Counted from the first letter of the stretch, positions 28,210-38,044 are shown. The stretch: DNA of 64,000 nucleotides from Pseudomonas oligotrophica (GCF_021726475.1 NZ_JAKJRU010000006.1:186001-250000); one strand, 5' to 3'. Made by a program: numbers and translations. The notes: a model not told the origin generated them from the sequence alone.

Positions 28210-30231
28210 TCAGCCCGCGCGGAAGCGGCTGACGTTGCCCAGCAACTGCCCGGCCAGGTCGCTCAGGCGGCTGGCGGTCTGGTGGTTGCTGCCCACCGCG
28301 CTGCCGTTCTCCTCGGCCATCTGCGCGATCATCGAGACCTTCTGCGCGATCTCGACCGACGCCGCGCTCTGCTCGCGCAGGGCACTGGAGATTTCGGCGA
28401 CCGTGCCCTGCACCTGGTTGGCCGCCTCGCGGATGCCGTGCATCGCCTCGCCGGCCCGCTGCGCGCGCTGCACGCCCTCGTTGACCCGCTGCACGCCCTG
28501 CTCCATGCCCTGCACCGCACCGGCGGTGCCCTGCTGGATGCTGGCGACCATCTCGCCGATCTCGCGGGTCGACTGCGCGGTACGCTCGGCCAGCTTGCGC
28601 ACCTCGTCGGCGACCACCGCGAAGCCGCGGCCCTGTTCGCCGGCGCGCGCCGCCTCGATGGCCGCGTTGAGCGCCAGCAGGTTGGTTTGCGCGGCGATGT
28701 CGCCGATCACCTCGACGATCGCCGAGATCTGCCCGGAACGCTCGCCGAGCTCGGCCACGGTGCGCGCCGAGTCGGCCACCGAGGCGGCGATCAGGCGGAT
28801 CTCCTCGACCACCGCGCTGACGATCTCGCCACCCTGGCGCGACAGCTCGCCGGAGTGATGCGCCAGCGAGTCGGCCTCGCCGGCATGCCGCGCGATGTGC
28901 TCGATGCCGACGGTCATCTGCTCCACCGCGGCGGCCATGCTCGAGGCGGCATCGCTCTGGCACTGCGAGGCGACATGGATCTGCCCCGAGGCGCTGGCCA
29001 GGCTGCGCGCCGAGTCGGCGACCTGATCGGAATTGTCGCGGATGCTGCCGATCAGCCCGCGCATCGCATCGGCCATGGCATTGAAGCTGCCCGCCACATG
29101 CCGCAGCTCGTCACGGGTGGTCAGCCGGATATGCGTGGTGAGGTCGCCGGCGGCGAGCTTTTCGCTGCCCTCGCGCAGGCGCCGCACGCTGGTCATTACC
29201 GACAGATAGGCGCCGACCGACAGGTAGCCGATCAGCGCCAGCACCACCAGCGCCACGCCGACGTTGAGCAGCAGCACCTGGTAGGCATGCTCGATGCGCT
29301 GCTGCAGCAGCCCGTCGAGGCCGGGCAACAGGTTCTCGTGCATCTGCCGGTAGCCGATGGCGATGGTCTCGGTGGCCAGGCTGAAGAAGGCCTCCGCCGT
29401 GCTGGCCTGGAAATCGCCGCGCTGCACCAGCGCCTGCACCACCTCGTCGAGCCGCGCCGCCTGCTGGCGCAGCTGGGCCATGGCCGCGGTGAGGGTGTCG
29501 CCCAGCTGCGGACGCTGGCCGATCACCTTGTCCAGGCTGAGCTGCATGCTGTCCAGCGCCGTGCGGATCTCCTCGCCGAGCAGGATCAGGCCGATGCGCT
29601 GCGCGTCGTCCAGGCTGCCGCGCGCCAGGGCCGCCGAGGCGCTGCCGCGCAGGCGCGCGATGCGCTCGATCAGGAACGGCATGTCCTCCAGCGCCGCCGC
29701 CATCAGGTAGTAGCTCTGCGCCTCGGGATCGAAGGTCAGGCCGTAGGCGTCGGCCAGCTGGGTGTTCAGCCGCAGCATGGCCTCGACCAGCTCGGTATGC
29801 GCGCGCATGTTCCTGGCCTGCGTCCAGCCGAGCCCGTCGTGGCGGATGGTCGCCCAGTCCTGCTGGATCGCCTGCCAGGCCGGCAGCTGCCGGCGTTCGC
29901 CGGGCAGCGCCCGGTTCAGCTCGGCCAGGGCCGCCTCGACCGCGGCCTCGCGTTCGCCGCGCCGGGCGCCCATCGCCGCGTTGCCGCCGAGCACCATGGA
30001 GGACAGCCCGCGATGCTGCTGGGTGAGCTCGACCAGGCGGAACATCGGCCGCGCCAGGGCGGTGGCCTCCAGTTCCTGCTCGGAGCGTTCGATGGTGTGT
30101 TCCAGCTGGTCGACCACCGTCAGCATCAGGCTGGCGAAGGCGATGAGGACAAGCAGGCCCAGCAGGCCGAACTTGATCGGGTAGTTGAAGCGGTTCATCA
30201 GCGCTTCGGCAGGACGAAACAGCAGGTTCAT
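28210..30231 (-). CDS. methyl-accepting chemotaxis protein
   Basis: A 673-residue chemoreceptor. The N-terminal transmembrane helix (about 17-38) is followed by a large helical periplasmic region (about 40-350) with [13 protein letters not shown], reminiscent of NIT-type nitrate/nitrite-sensing domains. A second transmembrane helix, a HAMP domain ([17 protein letters not shown]) and the cytoplasmic signalling domain with the hairpin tip [34 protein letters not shown] follow. There is no C-terminal CheR-binding pentapeptide. The ATG at 30231 has CGGAG upstream. The ligand is unknown; NIT is a weak suggestion. Confidence 0.9.
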   Translation of the reverse strand: MNLLFRPAEALMNRFNYPIKFGLLGLLVLIAFASLMLTVVDQLEHTIERSEQELEATALARPMFRLVELTQQHRGLSSMVLGGNAAMGARRGEREAAVEAALAELNRALPGERRQLPAWQAIQQDWATIRHDGLGWTQARNMRAHTELVEAMLRLNTQLADAYGLTFDPEAQSYYLMAAALEDMPFLIERIARLRGSASAALARGSLDDAQRIGLILLGEEIRTALDSMQLSLDKVIGQRPQLGDTLTAAMAQLRQQAARLDEVVQALVQRGDFQASTAEAFFSLATETIAIGYRQMHENLLPGLDGLLQQRIEHAYQVLLLNVGVALVVLALIGYLSVGAYLSVMTSVRRLREGSEKLAAGDLTTHIRLTTRDELRHVAGSFNAMADAMRGLIGSIRDNSDQVADSARSLASASGQIHVASQCQSDAASSMAAAVEQMTVGIEHIARHAGEADSLAHHSGELSRQGGEIVSAVVEEIRLIAASVADSARTVAELGERSGQISAIVEVIGDIAAQTNLLALNAAIEAARAGEQGRGFAVVADEVRKLAERTAQSTREIGEMVASIQQGTAGAVQGMEQGVQRVNEGVQRAQRAGEAMHGIREAANQVQGTVAEISSALREQSAASVEIAQKVSMIAQMAEENGSAVGSNHQTASRLSDLAGQLLGNVSRFRAG

Positions 30232-30583
30232 GGCGATCTCCGTGGTGGCTGCTGCGTCCGTCCCCAACCGCCGACTCCTGCGCCGAAAACGCCGCGCCCC
30301 GGAATGCCTGAAAACCGGCAACTGCATCGACCGACCAGCTTGTCGCCGGACATTACGCAACCGGCTCCGGCGCCTTCCCTGACGCAAATCAAGCTTGCAC
30401 GGCGTCACACTTTGCGGCTCCATGGCGGCCGCCGCCCTCCCCGGGCGCCGGCCCCGGGGCAGAGCCCCGGCACACCCGAACACCGTCGCCGAGGAACCTC
30501 CCCGTCGACATGACGCTCCCATGGCTTCGTGCAGCTGCACCTGCAGCGCCGGCCGTCTTCGCAACACCGACCACGAGGTGACC
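30232..30583. other. intergenic gap, divergent promoter region
   Basis: This 352-base stretch between the divergent chemoreceptor and MFS genes contains no convincing ORF of its own. Codon usage of the frames there is shadow-like. A loose FNR-like match (CTGAC-N4-ATCAA, 30379-30392) has two mismatches in one half and is not called. It presumably holds the promoters for both genes; I see no terminator or repeat. Confidence 0.6.
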
Positions 30584-31807
30584 ATGCAGGCGCAAGCCTC
30601 CCGCACGGCGCCGGCGCTTTCGCCGCGTGCCGTCCTTCTCATCGAACTGGCCCTGGCCATGGGCGGCTTCTCCATCGGCACCGGCGAGTTCGCCATCATG
30701 GGCCTGATGCCGGAGGTCGCCCGCGGCCTGGGCATCAGCGAGCCGCAGGTCGGCCACGTGATCAGCAGCTACGCGCTGGGCGTGGTGGTCGGCGCGCCGC
30801 TGCTGGCGATCTTCGGTGCGCGCCTGGCGCGCCGCCAGTTGCTCCTGCTGCTGATGGGCTTCTTCGCCCTCGGCAACTTCGCCAGCGCGCTGGCACCGGA
30901 CTATCCCACGCTGATGGCGCTGCGCTTCGTCACCGGCCTGCCGCATGGCGCCTACTTCGGCGTGGCGATGCTGGTGGCCGCCGCCATGGTCGCGCCGCAA
31001 AAGCGCGCCCAGGCCGTCGCCCGGGTGCTGATGGGCCTGACCGTGGCCATCCTGGTCGGCAATCCGCTGGCCACCTGGCTCGGCCAGTGGGGTAGCTGGC
31101 GCCTGGCCTTCGTGCTGGTCGGCGCCATCGCCATGCTGACGGTGACGCTGGTGGCGCTGTTTCTCCCGGCCCAGCGCGACGAGCCGCGCAGCAGCCCGCT
31201 GCGCGAACTGCGCGCCTTCAACCGCCGCGACGTCTGGCTGGCCCTGGCGATCAGCTCGGTCGGCTTTGCCGGCATGTTCTGCGTGTTCAGCTACATGGCG
31301 CCGACGCTGCTGCACGTCACCGGGGTCACGCCCGGCTGGATTCCCTTCGCCCTCGCCGCGTTCGGCCTGGGCGGCATCCTCGGCAACCTGCTCGGTGGCC
31401 AGCTGTTCGACCGCCTCGGCTTCCTGGCGGTGGCCTGGCTGCTGCTGTGGAGCACCCTGGTGCTGCTGGCCTTCCCGCTCGCCGCCGAGTCGCCGTGGAC
31501 GGTCTTCCCGGCGGTGTTCGCGGTGGGCACCATGGTCTCGCTGTCGCCGGCGCTGCAGACCCACCTGATGGACGTCGCCGCCGAGGCGCAGACCCTCGCC
31601 GCGGCCTCCAACCATGCCGCCTTCAACATCGCCAACGCGCTCGGCCCCTGGCTTGGCGGGCTGGCGATCAGCGCCGGCTTCGGCTGGACCGCCACCGGCT
31701 ACGTCGGCGCCGCCACCGCCATCGGCGGCCTGCTGGTCTTCGCCCTGGCCTGGCAGGCACGCCGCCCCGGGCAAGCCCCGGCAACACCCCTGGTGTGTCG
31801 CGACTGA
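30584..31807 (+). CDS. MFS transporter of the AraJ/arabinose-efflux type
   Basis: A 407-residue major facilitator protein with twelve predicted helices. The N-terminal [26 protein letters not shown] segment is typical of the AraJ/YdhP/Bcr-like exporters, and [13 protein letters not shown] corresponds to the MFS loop 2-3 motif. It probably exports sugars or drugs with H+ exchange. ATG at 30584 has GAGGTG upstream; the open frame further upstream is not coding. The GST gene follows 69 bases later. Confidence 0.9.
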   Translation: MQAQASRTAPALSPRAVLLIELALAMGGFSIGTGEFAIMGLMPEVARGLGISEPQVGHVISSYALGVVVGAPLLAIFGARLARRQLLLLLMGFFALGNFASALAPDYPTLMALRFVTGLPHGAYFGVAMLVAAAMVAPQKRAQAVARVLMGLTVAILVGNPLATWLGQWGSWRLAFVLVGAIAMLTVTLVALFLPAQRDEPRSSPLRELRAFNRRDVWLALAISSVGFAGMFCVFSYMAPTLLHVTGVTPGWIPFALAAFGLGGILGNLLGGQLFDRLGFLAVAWLLLWSTLVLLAFPLAAESPWTVFPAVFAVGTMVSLSPALQTHLMDVAAEAQTLAAASNHAAFNIANALGPWLGGLAISAGFGWTATGYVGAATAIGGLLVFALAWQARRPGQAPATPLVCRD

Positions 31808-31876
31808 GGTGGGGCCCGGAACGTCGCCTGGGCAAGGGCTACACTTCGCGCTTTGCCGTGCGAGGAGCGCCCTGCG

Positions 31877-32581
31877 ATGACCGATCTGTCCGTCTTTCCC
31901 ATCACCCGCCGCTGGCCTGCGCAACATCCCGGGCGCCTGCAGCTGTATTCGCTGCCGACGCCCAATGGGGTGAAGGTCTCGATCATGCTGGAGGAGCTCG
32001 GCCTGCCCTACGAGGCGCATCGCGTGGAGTTCTCCCGCGACGAGCAGCGCAGCGTGGAATTCCTCTCGCTCAACCCGAACAACAAGATCCCGGCGATCAT
32101 CGACCCCGACGGCCCGGGCGGTCGGCCGCTGGCGCTGTTCGAGTCCGGCGCGATCCTCGTCTACCTGGCGGAGAAATGCGGCCGGCTGCTGCCCGCCGAC
32201 CCGGCCGGGCGCTATCACGCGCTGCAGTGGCTGATGTTCCAGATGGGCGGGATCGGCCCGATGTTCGGCCAGCTCGGTTTCTTCAACAAGTTCGCCGGCA
32301 AGGACTACGAGGACAAGCGCCCGCGGGATCGCTACGTGGCCGAGTCGCAGCGCCTGCTCGGCGTGCTCGAGGGGCATCTGCAAGGCCGCGCCTGGATGCT
32401 GGGCGAGGACTACGGCATCGCCGACATCGCCATCTTCCCCTGGGTGCGCAACCTGATCGGCTTCTACGAGGCGCGCGAACTGGTCGGCTTCGACCGCTTC
32501 GCCAATGTCGCCCGGGTGCTCGATGCCTTCCTCGCCCGGCCGGCGGTGCAGCGCGGCCTGCAGATTCCGGCCGAGCCATGA
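31877..32581 (+). CDS. glutathione S-transferase, YghU/Nu-class-like
   Basis: A 234-residue GST. The N-terminal thioredoxin-fold domain has LYSLPTPNGVKVSIMLEELGLPYEAHRVEF and the glutathione-binding NNKIPAIIDPDG and FESGAILVYLAEK motifs, and the C-terminal helical domain has WMLGEDYGIADIAIFPWV. The TPNG context, with Asn/Thr in place of Tyr/Ser, is the Nu-class signature of enzymes that bind two glutathiones and reduce disulfides. ATG at 31877 is preceded by GAGGAG. Confidence 0.92.
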   Translation: MTDLSVFPITRRWPAQHPGRLQLYSLPTPNGVKVSIMLEELGLPYEAHRVEFSRDEQRSVEFLSLNPNNKIPAIIDPDGPGGRPLALFESGAILVYLAEKCGRLLPADPAGRYHALQWLMFQMGGIGPMFGQLGFFNKFAGKDYEDKRPRDRYVAESQRLLGVLEGHLQGRAWMLGEDYGIADIAIFPWVRNLIGFYEARELVGFDRFANVARVLDAFLARPAVQRGLQIPAEP

Positions 32582-32679
32582 CCGGCAGGTCACCGGCGTT
32601 CGCGCTTTGTGCGCCAGTACGCGATGCAATCGGACGGCGGTGGTAAGTTCGCGCGCCCATTTCCAGCAAGGGAACCGCC

Positions 32680-33015
32680 GTGAAATCCTGCAAGATCATC
32701 GCCCTGACCCTCGGCCTGGCCTGCGCGCCGCAGGCCTTCGCCGATGCCGAGCTGGCCGCTGCCGTGGCCAGCTTCTCGGCCGACAACAAGCGCCTGGAAG
32801 CGGCCCTCGGCCAGGAACTCACCGCCGAGCGGCTGAAGGAAATCCACGAGCTCAGCTACCGCCTGCAGGAGTCGCTGACCACCATCAACATGCAGATGGA
32901 CGAGCTGGCCGACACCCTGGAGGAGCTGTACATCGAATCCGAAGCGGCCAATGCCGCGGCGGTCAGGGAGTACGGCGCCAGCTACCTCGGCGGCGCACGC
33001 AGCGTCGTTCCCTAA
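32680..33015 (+). CDS. DUF6746-like small exported protein
   Basis: A 111-residue protein with an apparent signal peptide (IIALTLGLACAPQAFA) and an amphipathic helical mature region, with the Glu/Leu-rich pattern typical of long coiled coils (ADTLEELYIESEAANAAAV). GTG at 32680 is the first codon after AAGGGA. It resembles small periplasmic helical proteins of pseudomonads; family assignment is tentative. Function unknown. Confidence 0.72.
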   Translation: MKSCKIIALTLGLACAPQAFADAELAAAVASFSADNKRLEAALGQELTAERLKEIHELSYRLQESLTTINMQMDELADTLEELYIESEAANAAAVREYGASYLGGARSVVP

Positions 33016-33033
33016 GCCGCATCGCGCGCCGCC

Positions 33034-33459
33034 TCAGGGCGCATCGGGACGGATGTCGAAGCCGATGTCGTTCTCGCTGGTGATGCGGTAGTGCAGCCGC
33101 TGGCCAGGGGCGACCTCGGCCAGCTGTTCGCGACGCAGGCGGCCCTTGGAACAGAGGGTGACGTCCAGCGGGTCGGTGCCGATGCCGACGACGTGGCGGC
33201 CGGACGGCACCTTGAACCGCGCACGCTCGCCGACATGGATGCGCGCCGCCAGCTCGCGGTCGATCCGCACGGCGATGTAGCAGCCGCCACCGCGGATGCC
33301 GAAGTCACGGGTCACGACGATCTCGCCGGCGCCTTCGCGCGGCTGCTGGTAGGCCAGCAGGCGATCGCCGGGCACCGGCGTGATGTCTTCGGGGTTGGGC
33401 GCCCACGACGAGCAGGCACTCGTCGCCAGCAGGGTGGAAAGCGCAAGGATCAGGCGCAT
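33034..33459 (-). CDS. hypothetical lipoprotein (141 aa)
   Basis: A 141-residue protein whose first 16 residues form a lipoprotein signal (lipobox TSAC, Cys16). It has a beta-rich mature domain with two further Cys (GGGCYIAVRI and DVTLCSKGRL), which may form a disulfide, and a conserved-looking ELAARIHVGERARFKVPSGRH segment. Homologues in Pseudomonas are sometimes mislabelled as metabolic enzymes; nothing here supports that. ATG at 33459 begins the signal peptide. Confidence 0.75.
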   Translation of the reverse strand: MRLILALSTLLATSACSSWAPNPEDITPVPGDRLLAYQQPREGAGEIVVTRDFGIRGGGCYIAVRIDRELAARIHVGERARFKVPSGRHVVGIGTDPLDVTLCSKGRLRREQLAEVAPGQRLHYRITSENDIGFDIRPDAP

Positions 33460-33547
33460 GCAGGCTCCATCGGCAGCGGCCAGCTCGGCGCCGGCCCGGT
33501 GAAGGAGCACGATAGCAGGGCAGGCGCCGGGCTGTCGGCGCCATGAC

Positions 33548-33712
33548 TCAGCCTGGCAGGTTGGTGTAGTCGTCGGCGGTGATATCCGGGTCGCTGGGCA
33601 GCACCTCGGGTTCGTTCTCGTCGTACAGCCGTTCGGCATTCGGCGTGCCCCGCACCTCGTCGTCGCGCACGCCTTCCTCGGGCTGCGGTTCGTGGGTCTT
33701 TTCCTGGTTCAT
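33548..33712 (-). CDS. small acidic conserved protein (54 aa)
   Basis: ATG at 33712 follows CGGAGG at good spacing. The translation is highly acidic (MNQEKTHEPQPEEG, then EVRGTPNAERLYDENEPEVL and DITADDYTNLPG). It has no Cys or membrane segment and is likely disordered. It is too short for an ordinary length cutoff, but the ribosome site and codon use support it. It precedes the lipoprotein gene on the same strand by 88 bases and may share its transcript. Confidence 0.65.
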   Translation of the reverse strand: MNQEKTHEPQPEEGVRDDEVRGTPNAERLYDENEPEVLPSDPDITADDYTNLPG

Positions 33713-33867
33713 GCGAGCCTCCGCTTGCGGATGGATTCCTGCATTGGAAAGGCCAGCATGGCGGGCGTTCGGCCGTCACGACGGCCGGCAGTCCGATCGC
33801 ACGCCGGGTTTGCACAGCGCCGCGGCGTCCACCACACTGCGGCAAATCCCTGCCACGTGGAGTCACC

Positions 33868-34269
33868 ATGGCCGCCCTCGATCCGAAGGTCCAAGCAACA
33901 ATCGTTCAAGATCCGCAGGCACTGGATTGCACGCTCTATCGCCCCGACGAGCGCAACCCCGACGAGGAACTCGACCTGGGCGACGCCCGGGTGCGCATTG
34001 CCGGGCCGTTCCAGGCACCGGCGGAGTGGGATGCACGCGACCGCGAGGAGTACTTCGATGGCAGCGCCGAGGAGGCCTTCGTCGTCGCCGAGATCGCCTG
34101 CGTGGCGAGCAACGATTCCGGGCGCGCCTTTCGCCCCGAGCCTGGCGACTACGCCGCGGTGATGGAATCGCCCTCGCAGGTGGCGATGTTCTTCGTCTAC
34201 GACTGCCTGGACCACGCCGCCGGGCGCTATGTGCTGATCCGCGACGAAGAGTCCGACCTGGCCGACTGA
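33868..34269 (+). CDS. conserved hypothetical protein (133 aa)
   Basis: A 133-residue acidic cytoplasmic protein. Its distinctive segments are LYRPDERNPDEELDLGDARVRIAGPF and FVYDCLDHAAGRYVLIRDEE. It lacks a signal peptide or known catalytic motif. A good GGAGT-type Shine-Dalgarno lies six bases before the ATG. It may form a small operon with the DUF445 gene that starts 73 bases downstream. I do not recognise the family. Confidence 0.7.
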   Translation: MAALDPKVQATIVQDPQALDCTLYRPDERNPDEELDLGDARVRIAGPFQAPAEWDARDREEYFDGSAEEAFVVAEIACVASNDSGRAFRPEPGDYAAVMESPSQVAMFFVYDCLDHAAGRYVLIRDEESDLAD

Positions 34270-34342
34270 CCCGGCCGCGAACGGAACCGGCGGCAGGCAG
34301 TCTGTGCAGACAGTCCCGCCGTCGGCTCGAAGGAAGAAGTGC

Positions 34343-35599
34343 ATGCCCAGCCCCTGGCAATCCCCGGTCAGCCGGATGAAGCTCGTGGCCGCTGGCCTGT
34401 TGTTGCTCGCCGCGCTGCTCTACGTGCTGGCCACGCTGATGCAGGCCAGCCACCCGGCCTGGGGCTACCTGGGCGCCTTCGCCGAAGCGGCGATGGTCGG
34501 CGCCATCGCCGACTGGTTCGCCGTCACCGCACTGTTCCGCCGCCCGTTCGGCCTGCCGATCCCGCACACGGCGATCATCCCGCACAACAAGGCGCGCATC
34601 GGCCGCAACCTGGCCGAGTTCATCACCACCCACTTCCTCGCCACGCCGCTGGTGCTGGCCAAGCTGGCCGAACTGGACCTGGCCTCGCGCCTGGCGGCCT
34701 GGCTGCGGCACCCGGCCAACGCCGAGGCGGTCGGCCGCCAGCTCATCGGCATCGCCCGCTTCGGCGTGCAGGCGCTGCACGACGAACGCGTGCAGGCCTT
34801 CGCCCGCGAGCGGCTGATCGCCCGCATCCGTCGTACCGACGTGGCGCCGATGCTGGCACAGGCGCTGGAGATCCTCACCGCCCAGGGGCGCCACCAGGCG
34901 ATGCTCGACGAGATGCTGCTACGCCTGGACGGCATCCTGCGCGACGACGACACCCGCGCGCTGATCGCCGACACCATCACCCGCGAGGTGCGTACCCTGC
35001 GCTACCTGGGGCTGGGCCGCTCGGTGGGCGGCTGGTCGGCGAACAAGCTGGTCGACGGCATCTCGGCGCTGATTGCCGAGATCGCCGCCGACCCCGGGCA
35101 CCTGGTGCGCCAGCGCTTCGACGAGCATGTCGGCGAGTACGTCGAACGCCTGCGCCAGGACCCGGAGTACGCCCTCAAGGTCGAGCGCATCCTCGCCCTG
35201 CTGCTCGAGCACCCGGCCACCGGCGACTACTTCCGCAGCCTCTGGCAGGACCTGGTCGCCTGGCTCGAGGCCGACCTGTCCAGCGAGCGCTCGCGCATCG
35301 GCGCGCGCATCGTCGGCCTGACCCGTGGCCTGGGCGATGCCCTGGCCGGCGATGCAGCCATGCGCGGCTGGATCGACGAGCAACTGGCCCGCGCCGTGCC
35401 GGAGCTGCTCGAGCGCTACCGCGGGCAGATCGGCGGCTACATCGCCGAACGGGTGGAGAACTGGGAAAGCGCCGAGCTGGTCGAGCAGATGGAGCGCAGC
35501 GTCGGCAAGGACCTGCAGTACATCCGCATCAACGGCACGCTGGTCGGCGGCCTGGTCGGCCTGGTGCTGCACGCACTGACCCGCCTGGCCGGCGCCTGA
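34343..35599 (+). CDS. DUF445 family membrane protein (YjiN-like)
   Basis: A 418-residue protein of the DUF445 family. Two hydrophobic segments near the N-terminus (about 12-30, 42-60) are followed by the family hallmark GAIADWFAVTALFRRPFGLPIPHTAIIPHNKARIGRNLAEFI. A long helical middle region and a C-terminal anchor (GTLVGGLVGLVLHALTR) follow. ATG at 34343 has AAGGAAG upstream; an ATG 13 codons earlier is weaker. Convergent with the ABC operon, with no gap. Function unknown. Confidence 0.92.
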   Translation: MPSPWQSPVSRMKLVAAGLLLLAALLYVLATLMQASHPAWGYLGAFAEAAMVGAIADWFAVTALFRRPFGLPIPHTAIIPHNKARIGRNLAEFITTHFLATPLVLAKLAELDLASRLAAWLRHPANAEAVGRQLIGIARFGVQALHDERVQAFARERLIARIRRTDVAPMLAQALEILTAQGRHQAMLDEMLLRLDGILRDDDTRALIADTITREVRTLRYLGLGRSVGGWSANKLVDGISALIAEIAADPGHLVRQRFDEHVGEYVERLRQDPEYALKVERILALLLEHPATGDYFRSLWQDLVAWLEADLSSERSRIGARIVGLTRGLGDALAGDAAMRGWIDEQLARAVPELLERYRGQIGGYIAERVENWESAELVEQMERSVGKDLQYIRINGTLVGGLVGLVLHALTRLAGA

Positions 35600-36235
35600 T
35601 CAGCCGGCGGCGCGCTCGGCGCCGGTGCCGCCAGTCGCCACCTCCACCAGCGTCGCCGGCGTGCCGAGCAGTTGCCAGCGGCGGTTGGCCAGCGCCTCGG
35701 CATCGCGCGGGTCGTGGGTGACGCAGAGCATGGCCATCTCCGGCCGCGCGTCCAGCAGCCCGGCCAGCAGCACGCGCAGCTCCGCCACCCGCGGGGCGTC
35801 CAGCGAGGCGAAGGGTTCGTCGAGCAGCAACAGCTCCGGCTCCACCGCCAGGCAGCGCGCCAGCGCCGCGCGCCGCGCCATGCCCAGCGACAGCTGGTCG
35901 GGCAGCCGCTCGGCGCAGCCCTGCAGGCCGACCTGGGCGAGCAGCGTCTCGATGCGCCCGGGCGTCGCGCCGACCAGTGCCAGGTTCTGCCGCAGCGTGC
36001 GCCAGGGCAGCAGGCGATGCTCCTGGAACAGGTAGCCGATGCGCAGCCCCGGACGCCGGCGGATCATCGTCGCCGGCAGGCCGTGGTCCAGCCCGGCGAT
36101 GGCGTTGAGCAGGGTGGTCTTGCCGATGCCGGAGCTGCCGAGCAGGCAGATGCGGTCGCCCGGCGCGATGCGCGCGTGCAGCGTGCCGAGCACCGGATGG
36201 CCGGCGGCCTGCCCGTCGATGGCCAGCTCAAGCAT
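35600..36235 (-). CDS. ABC transporter ATP-binding protein (NitT/TauT type)
   Basis: A 211-residue ATPase. Walker A is GSSGIGKTTLLNA, the Q-loop is LFQEHRLLPW, and Walker B is LLLLDEPFASLD. The signature loop reads LSLGM where most ABC proteins have LSGGQ, an unusual feature. It energises the permease encoded upstream, whose stop it overlaps by 8 bases. ATG at 36235 is chosen because the longer frame lies in the permease gene. Confidence 0.9.
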   Translation of the reverse strand: MLELAIDGQAAGHPVLGTLHARIAPGDRICLLGSSGIGKTTLLNAIAGLDHGLPATMIRRRPGLRIGYLFQEHRLLPWRTLRQNLALVGATPGRIETLLAQVGLQGCAERLPDQLSLGMARRAALARCLAVEPELLLLDEPFASLDAPRVAELRVLLAGLLDARPEMAMLCVTHDPRDAEALANRRWQLLGTPATLVEVATGGTGAERAAG

Positions 36236-36989
36236 GCGCCACCCCGGCCGTGCGCCAGCGCGAGGCGCGCCGCTCCAGCGGCTGCAGCAGCAGCAGCTCG
36301 ATGGCCTGGACCACGGCGATGAAGGCCAGGCTCCAGGCCAGGATGGCGGCGACATCGAACACCTGGAAGGCCATGTGCAGCTGGAAGCCGACGCCGTCCG
36401 AACGGCCCAGCAGCTCGACTACCAGGACGATCTTCCAGATCAGCGCCAGCCCGCCGCGGGTCGCCGCCATCCAGAACGGGAACAGCTGCGGCAGCCACAC
36501 GTGGCGCAGCCGCCGCCAGTGGCTGAAGCGATAGACCGCGGCCATCTGCTCCAGCCGCGGGTCGAGGCTGCGCGCGCCTTCGCGCAGGGTCACCGCGACG
36601 TTGGGCACCTTGTTGATCACCACCGCCAGCACCGCGGCGGTCTCCACCAGGCCGAACCAGACGTAGAGCAGGATGATGGTGACCAGCGCCGGCAGGTTGA
36701 GAAACAGCACCAGCAGCGGATCGCAGAAGGCATCGAGCAGCCGCGAGCGGCCCATGCCGATGCCCAGCGCGGTGCCCAGCGCCATGGCCAGGGCGAAGGC
36801 AATCGCCACCCGGCGCAGCGTCGCGCCCAGGTGCTCGCCCAACGCGCCGCTGGCCAGCAACTGCCAGGCGACCTCGAGCACCTTGGCCGGACCGGGCAGC
36901 AGCGGCGTGGCGAGCCACCCGGCGATCGCCGCCCACAGCGCCGCCGCCAGCGGCAGCGCCAGCCAGGCGGCCCAGCGCGTGCCGTTCAT
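36228..36989 (-). CDS. ABC transporter permease (NitT/TauT type)
   Basis: A 253-residue membrane protein with six hydrophobic segments and the EAA-like loop of the BPD_transp_1 family (LREGARSLDPRLEQMAAVYRFSHWRRLRHVWLPQLFP). It pairs with the ATPase below (8-base overlap) and the binding protein above (4-base overlap), giving a compact three-gene transport operon. The N-terminal segment is compatible with a normal membrane start. Confidence 0.9.
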   Translation of the reverse strand: MNGTRWAAWLALPLAAALWAAIAGWLATPLLPGPAKVLEVAWQLLASGALGEHLGATLRRVAIAFALAMALGTALGIGMGRSRLLDAFCDPLLVLFLNLPALVTIILLYVWFGLVETAAVLAVVINKVPNVAVTLREGARSLDPRLEQMAAVYRFSHWRRLRHVWLPQLFPFWMAATRGGLALIWKIVLVVELLGRSDGVGFQLHMAFQVFDVAAILAWSLAFIAVVQAIELLLLQPLERRASRWRTAGVAHA

Positions 36990-37966
36990 GGCCCGGCCTG
37001 GAAGAACAGCGCGGCGGGCATCACGGCCTGCTGCCGGTCGGCGCCAGCGCGCAGCAAGGCCTGCAGGGCGGCGATGCGCGGGGCATCGAGCGGCGCTGGC
37101 GTGCCGGCGACGAAGGCCTCGCGCAGGGCGGCGAAGACCGCCTCGTCCCCGGCGCGCATCAGCGGGCGCACGGCCTGCCAGGCCTGGGGATCGTCGGCCA
37201 GCTGCCGTTTGGCCTGGCGCACGGCCCGTTCGAAGCGCTGCAGCAGCTCGCCGTGGCGTTCGGCCCAGGGCTGGGCGAACAGGTAGCCGAGCATCGGCAG
37301 GTCGGCCTCGGCGCCGTTGGCCAGCAGCAGCTCGCGCATGCCGAAGGCACTGCGCACGCCGCCCTCACCGCGCAGCCGTGCGGCGAAGTGCCAGAAGGTC
37401 AGCACCGCGTCGAGCTGGCCGCGGCGCAACGCCTGGTCGAGCAAAGGCGGTGCGGCGAACTGCACGTGCGCGCTGGCCAGGTCCACGCCCTGCCGGCGCG
37501 CGGCGCGCTGCAGCAGTTGCCAGGCATAGCCGTCCGGGCCACCGGCCACGCCGAGGCGCTTGCCGGGAAGATCGGCGAGCGTGGCGATATCGCTGTGCTC
37601 GGGCACTACCACCTCGCCCAGCCGGCTGGAGAACGGCACGAACAGCAGCGGCGCGCCGGCGGCGAAGCGCGATTGCGCCCAGAGCAGGTCACCGACGATG
37701 CCGTCGACGCTGCCGCTGACCAGCGCCAGGCGCGAGGCCGGCAGGTCGGCCAGCAGGCGCACCTCGAGGTCGAAGCCGTTGGCCTGGTCAAGCCCGCGGC
37801 GCTTGAGGTGGTCGAGCTCCCAGTGCGCGGTGCCGAACTGCAATACGCCCAGGCGCAGCACCGGCCGTTCGGCGGCGACGGCCTGCCAACTGCCGGCCAG
37901 CAGCCACAGCACCAGCAGGCAGTGGCGGACGAGGGTGTGCCGAAGGTGGAGCCGGATTCGCTTCAT
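36986..37966 (-). CDS. ABC transporter substrate-binding protein
   Basis: A 326-residue periplasmic binding protein with a signal peptide (LLVLWLLAGSWQAVAA, cut near residue 31). It has the NMT1/SsuA-type two-domain fold: LRLGVLQFGTAHWELDHLKRRGLD early, then DGIVGDLLWAQSR and LPGKRLGVAGGPDGYAWQLL in the hinge. Relatives bind nitrate, sulfonates, taurine or thiamine precursors; the substrate cannot be told here. First gene of the three-gene operon. Confidence 0.9.
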   Translation of the reverse strand: MKRIRLHLRHTLVRHCLLVLWLLAGSWQAVAAERPVLRLGVLQFGTAHWELDHLKRRGLDQANGFDLEVRLLADLPASRLALVSGSVDGIVGDLLWAQSRFAAGAPLLFVPFSSRLGEVVVPEHSDIATLADLPGKRLGVAGGPDGYAWQLLQRAARRQGVDLASAHVQFAAPPLLDQALRRGQLDAVLTFWHFAARLRGEGGVRSAFGMRELLLANGAEADLPMLGYLFAQPWAERHGELLQRFERAVRQAKRQLADDPQAWQAVRPLMRAGDEAVFAALREAFVAGTPAPLDAPRIAALQALLRAGADRQQAVMPAALFFQAGP

Positions 37967-38044
37967 GGCCTGAGCCTACGAAGCCGGCCGGCGGCCACGA
38001 ATAGTACTTTGGTGCCTGCTGGCTGCTGCGTTGGTCGCAGCCGC

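Noticed and set aside
30379..30392. FNR-like box CTGAC-N4-ATCAA upstream of the chemoreceptor
   Set aside because: One half-site has two mismatches to the consensus, unlike the perfect symmetrical site at 62577; too weak to call.
30389..32629. 746-residue minus-strand ORF opposite the MFS and GST genes
   Set aside because: Arg/Gln/His-rich low-complexity translation, no domain, spans two well-supported genes and a gap; typical of the GC-rich antisense frame.
33034..33459. Labelling this gene as an isopropylmalate dehydratase-like enzyme
   Set aside because: The protein is a 141-residue lipoprotein without any iron-sulfur or aconitase motif; any such name would be a propagated error.
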